Shown here piece by piece: positions 1 through 5,377 of a DNA stretch of 6,601 nt. Source of the DNA: Thermoplasmatota archaeon (GTDB lineage Archaea > Thermoplasmatota > Penumbrarchaeia > Penumbrarchaeales > Penumbrarchaeaceae); NCBI GenBank assembly GCA_016929175.1, contig JAFGJI010000298.1:1-6601 (forward strand), written 5' to 3'. The position numbers were made by a program, and so were the translations under genes. Each line of letters begins with the position of its first letter. The first letter of the stretch is position 1. The notes under the pieces are model-generated. The model did not search any database, had not been told where the DNA came from, and saw only the letters and a list, made by a program, of their open reading frames with translations.

Positions 1-6
1 ACCGCC

Positions 7-10
7 GAGG
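7..10 (+). promoter_or_regulatory. Ribosome binding site of the thioredoxin gene
   Basis: GAGG lies seven bases before the ATG at 18. It supports that start over the later in-frame Met codons, and suggests translation from a leadered, perhaps polycistronic, transcript. Confidence 0.45.
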
Positions 11-17
11 CTAGGTC

Positions 18-437
18 ATGGGTGATGAGATCGATCCCGAACTCGAGGCTCTGAGAAAAAAGAGGATGCTCGAGCTCCAGCTCATGCTTGAAAAGGAGCT
101 GGAAAAGGTAGATTGGCCTTCTGCCCCGGTGCATGTAACGGACCATGACTTCGAGGGAGTGCTGTCCAGATATCCCCTTGTTCTGGTGGACTTCTGGGCA
201 TCATGGTGCATGCCGTGCAGGATGATCGCCCCGATACTTGACCAGATCTCTGGCGAGTATGCTGGAAAGGCCGTGATAACAAAGCTGGATGTGGACCAGA
301 GCAGGAAAACGGCGGAAATTTACAGGGTAAGCAGCATCCCGACCCTCATTCTCTTCAAGAACGCAAGACCTGTCGAGAGGGTTGCCGGGGCGCTCCCCCG
401 GGAAGCTGTCAAAGGTCTGATAGAAAGACACCTTTGA
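18..437 (+). CDS. Thioredoxin-like protein with charged N-terminal extension
   Basis: A 139-residue cytoplasmic thiol-disulfide oxidoreductase. The thioredoxin fold covers about residues 37-139. It shows VDFWASWCMPCR with the redox pair Cys64/Cys67 (CMPC rather than the classical CGPC) and the cis-proline motif SIPT at Pro108. There is no signal peptide or membrane segment, so it should act in the cytosol as a general protein-disulfide reductase; its reductase partner is not in the window. Residues 1-33 are a highly charged, probably helical extension (Glu/Lys/Arg/Leu-rich, DPELEALRKKRMLELQ). This resembles the start of PDCD5/TFAR19-type archaeal proteins, and similar leaders occur on some archaeal thioredoxins (from memory). 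The ATG at 18 is chosen because a GAGG at 7-10 lies seven bases upstream. A TAG at 12-14 could be the stop of an upstream gene, which would make this an operon member. The fold is certain; the physiological role is not. Confidence 0.93.
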   Translation: MGDEIDPELEALRKKRMLELQLMLEKELEKVDWPSAPVHVTDHDFEGVLSRYPLVLVDFWASWCMPCRMIAPILDQISGEYAGKAVITKLDVDQSRKTAEIYRVSSIPTLILFKNARPVERVAGALPREAVKGLIERHL

Positions 438-468
438 TCGGTCCGTGAGAAGCCTCTCCTCACAATCG

Positions 469-475
469 TAATATA
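469..475 (+). promoter_or_regulatory. Possible archaeal TATA box for the VTT membrane protein gene
   Basis: TAATATA lies in the short gap after the thioredoxin stop. Its centre is about 26 bases ahead of base 498, the usual distance to an archaeal transcription start. If real, transcription begins after the ATG at 483 and the protein must start at the in-frame GTG at 498 (leaderless) or the ATG at 549. A weak GTGAG/CTCAC hairpin at 445-463 precedes it, but it has no T-tract and is not called a terminator. Confidence 0.35.
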
Positions 476-548
476 CGGGTCCATGTTTCGGTCACCGGTG
501 AGCATAAACAGGGACAGATTGAAGACCGGCGAGCTCAGCAAGAGGGAA

Positions 549-1148
549 ATGGACGATGTGAATATCAAAAAGAACCTCATCAAGCTCGGTCTGGCCTTCC
601 TGTTGGTCTTCCTGATAGTGATCCTGCTGAGGATGCTTTTCGGCCATCATATCGAGGCCTTTGCTGAGGTCCTGGTCGATCGGTTCGGCCTTCCCGGGGT
701 TTTCATCAGCACGCTTTTACTGGATTCTTTGATATTGGGAATATCCCCCGATTTCGTTCTTTTCGTTGCGATAGCCGGGGAGATCGATCCTCTCAAGCTG
801 CTCCTGACGATCTCGATCGCCTCCATACTGGGCGGGAACGTCGGGTATCTCATAGGAAGGTTCCTTGGCAACAGGAAGTTCGTCCAGAAGAGGATCGAAC
901 CCTATGAGAGAAGGGGGCACTATCTGATGGAAAAGTACGGTCTCTGGGCGGTCATATTGGGTGCCATGACCCCCCTCCCCTTTTCGACCATATGCTGGAT
1001 AGCCGGGATGCTCGAGATGAGGTACACCCACTTCCTTGCAGGGGCCATATGGAGGATACCAAGGTATCTTCTGTGGTATATCGTCTTCAGGGCGGGTTTC
1101 CTTGGATTTCAGGGGATTATCTCGCATCCGTTGTTGATCTTCGGGTGA
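549..1148 (+). CDS. VTT-domain (SNARE-associated/DedA/YqaA-like) integral membrane protein
   Basis: A 199-residue polytopic membrane protein. Hydrophobic segments lie at about residues 11-29, 48-77 (probably re-entrant or paired), 84-103, 132-155 and 162-189. The VTT signature is visible as GGNVGYLIGRFLGNR (95-109), followed by a short amphipathic stretch and GAMTPLPFSTICWIAGM (138-154). The TPLP...AG form resembles the YqaA branch (COG1238) more than classical DedA, which carries a GRFIP-R motif. VTT proteins are linked to lipid scrambling or transport and membrane homeostasis; no substrate can be read here. The open frame extends back to an ATG at 483. The ATG at 549 is preferred because a TATA-like box sits at 469-475, GAGG precedes 549 (closely spaced), and the extra 22 residues are hydrophilic and unlike the family. 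GTG 498 is an alternative. The last 40 bases overlap the 3' end of the convergent radical SAM gene. Confidence 0.88.
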   Translation: MDDVNIKKNLIKLGLAFLLVFLIVILLRMLFGHHIEAFAEVLVDRFGLPGVFISTLLLDSLILGISPDFVLFVAIAGEIDPLKLLLTISIASILGGNVGYLIGRFLGNRKFVQKRIEPYERRGHYLMEKYGLWAVILGAMTPLPFSTICWIAGMLEMRYTHFLAGAIWRIPRYLLWYIVFRAGFLGFQGIISHPLLIFG

Positions 1149-2185
1149 TCGAACGCATCGGGAGGAAGGATACCGTCTGCCATCAGTTCCCTGGCTCGAG
1201 GAACAAGTCCCTGAAGTTCCTCGATCATATGTCTTGTGGATGCGCACACCCTGTCGAACCACTCCCTCCCCCATCCTTCCACCTGATTTGCGAAGAGGCA
1301 GCGCCCCCCGCATACCCGGAATATATCACATTCGGTGCACGGAGGCCCTACAGGTTGAGAGTTCCTTATCTGCTCAGGAGTGGAGACCTTGATGTTTCCC
1401 ACGTTGGAGTATAGAAGTTCGGGAGCTATGGGACAGGCCTCGATCGACCCCGAGGTCATTATGGCGAAGGAATCGATACCGCTCCCGCATCGTATTTGCG
1501 TAGGTTCACCCGTCAGAAGGGTCTTGAGGACCGGGGTGAACGGGACAATTCCCTGGACCTTCCCCTCTTCCAATGCCTGTCCGAAGTCCGATACCAGCCT
1601 GCTGATGCCCTCATCGTATCTATCGAGCCAGGCTTTTACGTCTCCTCTGGTATCGAGATCTGTCCAGAACACATCAAGCTGCCAGTGCACGTGGTCGAAG
1701 TGCTGTAGAAGATATGTGACATCACGGTGGATGTCCCCGTGGTCCGAGAAGGCCATCCTTGCGATGATGTCTCCCCTGTAACCCTTTGACCGGATGAGGG
1801 AGAGGTTTTCCATCACCCTGTCGTGGACCCCTTCACCTCTTGATACATCGGTGACACTGCGGGGACCATCTATGGACATCAGGATCGAGTGAAGCCTGTG
1901 AAGGTAGTGGTCCTTGAGATTATGGAGGAAGAGGCCGTTGGTCTGAAGGGTGAACGCTTTTGCGGGGACCCTGTCTATTATCTTCTCCAGACGGTCCAAT
2001 GCCAGCAGGGGTTCGCCCCCGTAGAACCCGATCACTGCCTCTGGGTCCTTTTCGATGAACGAGACCAGATCCTCGATGTCGTATTCGATATCCTGGGGGA
2101 GGCCGGGGAGCTCTCTGGTTCCCCCGCAGTATTTGCAGTTAAGATTGCACCTCTCCGTGGTTATGACATGATATTGCATGGTCAT
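1109..2185 (-). CDS. Radical SAM/SPASM protein, probable peptide-modifying enzyme (AF1577-type)
   Basis: A 358-residue radical SAM enzyme. The N-terminal ERCNLNCKYCGG holds the CxxxCxxC motif that binds the 4Fe-4S cluster and S-adenosylmethionine, followed by GFYGGEPLL (the GGE motif) and TLQTNG. The C-terminal half has a SPASM-like cysteine set for auxiliary clusters: RCGSG, EACPIAPE, CTECDIFRVCGGRC and a later Cys. The protein ends in KINNGCEIIP. The MQYHVITTERCNL opening, length and C-terminus match my memory of an archaeal family described as putative peptide-modifying enzymes (AF1577 family), whose substrate is unknown. The assignment to a radical SAM/SPASM maturase is firm; the family name is recalled, not searched. 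The frame could extend to a GTG at 2233, but the family normally begins just before the Cys motif, and a TATA-like element centred about 25 bases ahead of ATG 2185 suggests a leaderless start there. ATG 2179 is also possible. No obvious precursor peptide gene lies beside it. Confidence 0.9.
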   Translation of the reverse strand: MTMQYHVITTERCNLNCKYCGGTRELPGLPQDIEYDIEDLVSFIEKDPEAVIGFYGGEPLLALDRLEKIIDRVPAKAFTLQTNGLFLHNLKDHYLHRLHSILMSIDGPRSVTDVSRGEGVHDRVMENLSLIRSKGYRGDIIARMAFSDHGDIHRDVTYLLQHFDHVHWQLDVFWTDLDTRGDVKAWLDRYDEGISRLVSDFGQALEEGKVQGIVPFTPVLKTLLTGEPTQIRCGSGIDSFAIMTSGSIEACPIAPELLYSNVGNIKVSTPEQIRNSQPVGPPCTECDIFRVCGGRCLFANQVEGWGREWFDRVCASTRHMIEELQGLVPRARELMADGILPPDAFDHPKINNGCEIIP

Positions 2186-2204
2186 CGAGAGCGATGGTGA
2201 TATC

Positions 2205-2214
2205 GGATTTATCC
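2205..2214 (-). promoter_or_regulatory. Possible TATA element for the radical SAM gene
   Basis: GGATAAATCC on the minus strand is a perfect 10-base palindrome with an AT core centred about 25 bases ahead of the ATG at 2185. No Shine-Dalgarno sequence lies before that ATG, so the arrangement fits an archaeal promoter driving a leaderless mRNA. The 120-base gap to the upstream editing gene also favours a separate promoter. Confidence 0.4.
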
Positions 2215-2305
2215 GTTTCGTATCATTCCACACGCTCCGGATATGATCAAGGTTTTCATCGGCGGGACCTGATGAGGGAACCGGGTATGGATCGTGATAA
2301 CAGCA

Positions 2306-2755
2306 TTACTGTCCGAGCAAGAAGGAGATCTCGAGCTCTTCCCTTGATGGACGATGTCTCCATTTGACGATCCTGATGGGGGGCACGGTGCCTGTCCTTT
2401 TATGGTGGGTGCCCCTGCAGCAGTTGATGTTCCAGCCTTCTATACTTGTCAGGGTCAATTCTCTGACATGGTCAGGGACCGGGAACCTGTCGTAGATGAT
2501 GTCGCCGTAGGTGAGCTCCGCTTTTTCCCTGTCCATCTTGAACATCTCTATGGGGACGTTCTGTTCGATCTTCCTGTTTGCGCTCTCCTCCACCATCTGC
2601 ATCTCTGCATCGGATGGGGCATGGTCCATTTCCACCGTGAGCCTCCCCTTGGGTCCGTCGGCGAAGACAGAGGTTGTCAGAGTTGCGCCGAGAACGTCCT
2701 GGACAGCCCCTTTCAGGATATGCAGCGCGCTGTCGACGTCCTTGTTCATCTTCAT
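2306..2755 (-). CDS. alaX: AlaX-S-type tRNA-editing protein (second additional domain, trans-editing deacylase)
   Basis: A 149-residue stand-alone editing domain of the alanyl/threonyl-tRNA synthetase second-additional-domain family. It resembles the short Pyrococcus AlaX-S throughout: SALHILKGAVQDVLG near the start, a PSDAEM...ANRKIEQNVPIE helix, DRFPVPDHV (89-97) and a C-terminal GWNINCCRGTHHKRTG followed by a strand ending in SFLLG. AlaX proteins hydrolyse wrongly charged aminoacyl-tRNA, classically Ser-tRNA(Ala). The zinc site normally uses HxxxH plus CxxxH. CxxxH is present (Cys113/His117) and so is the second His (His12), but the first His is replaced by Asp8, so activity or metal binding may differ. 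It starts 42 bases after the proS stop on the same strand and is probably co-transcribed; a TTAAATC at 2785-2791 could also give it its own promoter. ATG 2755 has no clear ribosome site, and ATG 2749 is an alternative start. The family is firm; the tRNA substrate is unknown. Confidence 0.86.
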   Translation of the reverse strand: MKMNKDVDSALHILKGAVQDVLGATLTTSVFADGPKGRLTVEMDHAPSDAEMQMVEESANRKIEQNVPIEMFKMDREKAELTYGDIIYDRFPVPDHVRELTLTSIEGWNINCCRGTHHKRTGTVPPIRIVKWRHRPSREELEISFLLGQ

Positions 2756-2784
2756 GGTGAAAGTGAACGAAGAGGATGCTCTTT

Positions 2785-2791
2785 GATTTAA
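2785..2791 (-). promoter_or_regulatory. Weak TATA-like element between proS and the AlaX-S gene
   Basis: TTAAATC on the minus strand lies just after the proS stop, centred about 33 bases before ATG 2755. It could give a short-leader mRNA for the editing gene. The motif is short and the gap is small enough for simple co-transcription, so this is tentative. Confidence 0.2.
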
Positions 2792-2797
2792 CGGAGT

Positions 2798-4258
2798 TCA
2801 GTAGCTCTTGGAGAGCATCACCACGGTTTCCGTAGGCCTCCCGCAGAACATGCAGTTCCCGGGGCTCTTCTCCTCCTCTACAGTATCCACATCCTTCAAC
2901 GGGAATCCGAGGAAGGTCTTGTCCAGGACTTTTTCCATCTCCTCTGCGCAGTCCATCTCGCCGCACCAGTGGGTACTTATCACGCCGTCCCAGCCGGTGC
3001 CGAGGAGCTTGATACCGTCGTCAAGAGAGTCCACGTCGCGTACGCCGTTGTCAACGATCTCCCGGGCGCGCCTGTGAAGCTCGTCCTGGACCTCTTCCAG
3101 TGCTTTTTCTGCCTCTGCCTTGAGTTCGGACCTCTTGATGAAGGATTTGCTGGAGAGGTCCCTCCTGGCAAATACGATGGTGCCCTTTTCGATGTCCCTG
3201 GGGCCTATCTCGATCCTGATGGGGACGCCCTTGATCTCCCAGTCATAGTGCTTGGAGCCAGGTCTCTGGTCCCGGTCGTCGAGCTTCACCCGGAATCCCA
3301 TTGCCTTCATTTCCTCCTGGAGCTTCCTTGCCTCGTCAAGGACGACCTCGGTCTTGCCCTTGGCAAGTATGGGGATGATGACGAACTGGAATGGAGCGAT
3401 CTTGGGCGGGATAATGACCCCCTTGTCGTCTCCATGAATGCCAACGATGGCACCTACAAGGCGCTCCGACATGCCGTAGGTCGTCTGGTGGCAGTAATGG
3501 AACTGGGCATCCTGCCCCTCGTACTTGATATCGTATGGAACGGAGAAGTTCTCTCTGTACTGGTGAATGGAACCAAGCTGAAGGGTCTTCATCGAAGGCA
3601 TCAATGTGTCGACACCTATCGTGTACACCGCGCCGGCGAACTTGTCCCAGTCGGGCCTCTTCACGAGAAGATACGGCAGGCACAGGTCCTTGGCGACCCT
3701 GTCCATGATCATGCAGTCCTCACGGATCTGCCTCTCGGCGTCCTCGAAGGAGTCGTGGCAGGTATGTGCCTCGAAGAAATGGATCTCCCTGACCCTGATG
3801 AAGGACCGGGTCATCTTGGTCTCGTATCTGAACGTGTTCACTATCTGATAGGTCTTCAAAGGGAGGTCGTTGTGGGAGCGTACCCACAAGGAGAATATGG
3901 GATACATGGCCGTCTCCGAGGTAGGCCTGAGGAGAAGAGGGATGTCGAGCTCGTTCAGGCCTCCATGAGTGACCCAGTAGACCTCTGCGTCGAACCCCTT
4001 GATATGGTCCTTCTCCTTCTGGAACTCGGTCTTTGGTATGAGCAGTGGGAAGCAGACCTCGTCATGACCCGTAGCATCGCATTCCCTTCTTATGGATGCA
4101 TCTATGAACTGCATGAGCTTCCATCCGTAGGGTGTCCAGACGTTCATGCCCTTGACCGGGTATCTCTTCTCCGACAGCCCTGCCACTTCCACAACATCAT
4201 TGTACCAGTCGGAGAAGTTGCTCTTGTCGAGTACGATCTTTCTCTCGTCATCGGACAT
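2798..4258 (-). CDS. proS: Prolyl-tRNA synthetase, archaeal/eukaryotic type
   Basis: A 486-residue class II synthetase that attaches proline to tRNA(Pro) in the cytoplasm. From an upstream GTG at 4267, used here for numbering, motif 1 spans about 40-78 (GMNVWTPYGWKLMQF...CFPLLIP). LRPTSETAMYP (113-123) binds proline/ATP, motif 2 is FRYETK...RSFIRVREIHFFEAHT (146-169), and motif 3 is GMSERLVGAIVGIHGDDKGV (265-284). The anticodon-binding domain follows (about 293-400). A C-terminal zinc domain has Cys435, Cys440, Cys472 and Cys475, and the chain ends in SKSY. A terminal Tyr reaching the active site is characteristic of this type. The bacterial insertion editing domain between motifs 2 and 3 is absent, so clearing of Ala-tRNA(Pro) must come from elsewhere. 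The ATG at 4258 is chosen because an AGGTG sits six bases upstream; GTG 4267 would overlap that site. The gene is first in the minus-strand group, ahead of the AlaX-S gene. Confidence 0.97.
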   Translation of the reverse strand: MSDDERKIVLDKSNFSDWYNDVVEVAGLSEKRYPVKGMNVWTPYGWKLMQFIDASIRRECDATGHDEVCFPLLIPKTEFQKEKDHIKGFDAEVYWVTHGGLNELDIPLLLRPTSETAMYPIFSLWVRSHNDLPLKTYQIVNTFRYETKMTRSFIRVREIHFFEAHTCHDSFEDAERQIREDCMIMDRVAKDLCLPYLLVKRPDWDKFAGAVYTIGVDTLMPSMKTLQLGSIHQYRENFSVPYDIKYEGQDAQFHYCHQTTYGMSERLVGAIVGIHGDDKGVIIPPKIAPFQFVIIPILAKGKTEVVLDEARKLQEEMKAMGFRVKLDDRDQRPGSKHYDWEIKGVPIRIEIGPRDIEKGTIVFARRDLSSKSFIKRSELKAEAEKALEEVQDELHRRAREIVDNGVRDVDSLDDGIKLLGTGWDGVISTHWCGEMDCAEEMEKVLDKTFLGFPLKDVDTVEEEKSPGNCMFCGRPTETVVMLSKSY

Positions 4259-4264
4259 CTCATG

Positions 4265-4269
4265 CACCT
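4265..4269 (-). promoter_or_regulatory. Ribosome binding site of proS
   Basis: AGGTG on the minus strand lies six bases before ATG 4258. It decides that start over the GTG at 4267, which falls inside the site. Confidence 0.5.
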
Positions 4270-4291
4270 GCTGAAAGGTGTATCACAGCGG

Positions 4292-4300
4292 AATAGATAA
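4292..4300 (-). promoter_or_regulatory. Possible TATA element for proS
   Basis: TTATCTATT on the minus strand is the AT-rich element best placed for proS. It would give a transcription start near 4270 and a leader of about a dozen bases containing the AGGTG ribosome site. AAATACAC a little further upstream is an alternative. This 140-base region also holds the promoter of the opposite-strand ole genes. Confidence 0.3.
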
Positions 4301-4360
4301 CAATTGTGTATTTCCGGGTAGCGTAAGGAAGATATACGGGCTTTCGACCGGAAGCTGCCA

Positions 4361-4370
4361 ACCTTAAAAA
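4361..4370 (+). promoter_or_regulatory. Archaeal TATA box for the oleBC operon
   Basis: ACCTTAAAAA, with a TTAAAAA core at 4364-4370, is centred about 33 bases before the ATG at 4400. It would place the transcription start near 4393 and give a leader of only a few bases. No Shine-Dalgarno sequence precedes the ATG, which fits a near-leaderless archaeal mRNA. It is the strongest TATA-like element in the window. Confidence 0.5.
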
Positions 4371-4382
4371 GAGTTGAAGGAT

Positions 4383-4394
4383 ATCGGGCCCGAT
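4383..4394 (+). repeat. Perfect 12-base palindrome at the predicted oleBC transcription start
   Basis: ATCGGGCCCGAT is its own reverse complement. It lies between the TATA-like box (4364-4370) and the ATG at 4400, covering the predicted transcription start near 4393. A dimeric repressor bound here would block initiation, so it is a candidate operator. Only its end would be transcribed, so an RNA hairpin role is unlikely. Confidence 0.4.
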
Positions 4395-4399
4395 CGCAA

Positions 4400-5377
4400 A
4401 TGTTCCAGAAAATACTCGGTATGGTCTCAGCAATGGTCGTAAGGGGGCCCGTATTCGATATCGGAAAGCTGAGGAAGCACTATCCCTTCAAAAGCAACTG
4501 GTGGGAGCACCGGGGACTGAGATATCACTACCTCGACGAGGGCGAGGGAGAACCCCTACTGATGCTCCATGGGAACCCCACATGGTCGTTCTATTACAGG
4601 GACCTGATAAAGGCCTTCAGGGAAACCCACAGGGTTATAGTTTTGGACCATATGGGGTGCGGGCTCTCCGATCGCCCCACGGATGATGAGTACGAGTACC
4701 GTTACGGGAGAAGGATAGAGGACATGGAGGCGTTCATGGAGCATCTGGGCCTTGATAGCGGTGTGACCTTCGTAGGTCACGATTGGGGCGGCATCATAGG
4801 GTCCGGGGTCGCCGCAAGGAACCCTGACCTTTTCTCCAGGTTCGTTCTGTTCAATACGGCCGGGTTCCGGATGCCAGAGGGAAAGAAGCTCCCCTGGCAG
4901 CTCGGTTATGTAAAACATTTTCCCCTCCTCCCAGCACTGCAGATTAGAGGGTTTAACGCATTCCTAAGGATCGCCACTTACGTGGGGCTCGAAAAGAGAA
5001 TGCCCCGGGAGATCAGGAAGGCTTACCTTGCCCCCTACAACTCCTGGCACAACAGGATCGCCATTTTGAGGTTCATACAGGACATCGCGATAAGGCCTGA
5101 TGAACCAAGTTATGATGCCATAAGGATAACTGATGAGAACATACACAGGATAGGGGGCAGGCCGATGCTGATCATCTGGGGGGCGAAGGACTTCATTTTC
5201 GACCTTAAGATACTGGAAGAATGGAAGAAGAGGTTCCCCGGTGCGGAAGTGGAACTTTACAAGGATGCCGGTCACTTCGTTGTGGAGGACGCCACCGACA
5301 GGATAATAGAGAGGTTGCATCGATTCCTTTCATCACACCCTCTATCGGAACTGGATGGGGGCCAATCAGATGGATGA
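4400..5377 (+). CDS. oleB: OleB-like alpha/beta hydrolase (beta-lactone decarboxylase, haloalkane dehalogenase family)
   Basis: A 325-residue soluble alpha/beta hydrolase of the haloalkane dehalogenase superfamily. Visible features are YHYLDEGEGEPLLMLHGNPTW with the oxyanion/halide-type Asn59, the DHMGCGLSDRP strand-turn, the nucleophile elbow VGHDWGG with Asp128 followed by Trp129, the cap domain (about 155-245), the acid Asp264 in WGAKDFIFD, and the catalytic His292 in DAGHFVVED. An Asp nucleophile, rather than Ser, marks the dehalogenase branch. OleB enzymes of this branch decarboxylate the beta-lactone made by OleC to give a long-chain cis-alkene. The assignment to OleB rather than a true dehalogenase rests on the overlapping downstream oleC and on overall resemblance such as HMGCGLSDRP. 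The first 25 residues precede the usual family start; Met8 and Met12 are alternatives, but the TATA spacing favours 4400. Arg AGG and Ile ATA are frequent, as in neighbouring genes. Confidence 0.88.
   Translation: MFQKILGMVSAMVVRGPVFDIGKLRKHYPFKSNWWEHRGLRYHYLDEGEGEPLLMLHGNPTWSFYYRDLIKAFRETHRVIVLDHMGCGLSDRPTDDEYEYRYGRRIEDMEAFMEHLGLDSGVTFVGHDWGGIIGSGVAARNPDLFSRFVLFNTAGFRMPEGKKLPWQLGYVKHFPLLPALQIRGFNAFLRIATYVGLEKRMPREIRKAYLAPYNSWHNRIAILRFIQDIAIRPDEPSYDAIRITDENIHRIGGRPMLIIWGAKDFIFDLKILEEWKKRFPGAEVELYKDAGHFVVEDATDRIIERLHRFLSSHPLSELDGGQSDG

Noticed and set aside
445..463. GTGAG/CTCAC inverted repeat after the thioredoxin stop as a terminator
   Set aside because: The stem is only five base pairs with a nine-base loop and no T-rich tract, so it is not distinguishable from chance.
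717..1313. A 198-codon minus-strand frame spanning the end of the membrane protein gene
   Set aside because: It shadows both the VTT gene and the end of the radical SAM gene, and its composition is Arg/Gly/Pro-rich with no motif.
2472..2966. A 164-codon minus-strand frame bridging proS and the AlaX-S gene
   Set aside because: It is a shifted frame of both genes with low-complexity Arg/Gly sequence. The correct frames carry the zinc cysteines and CRGTH motifs.
2969..4300. A 443-codon open frame on the + strand across proS
   Set aside because: It lies entirely antisense to a clear prolyl-tRNA synthetase, has no recognisable domains, and is explained by the GC-biased codon positions of the true gene.
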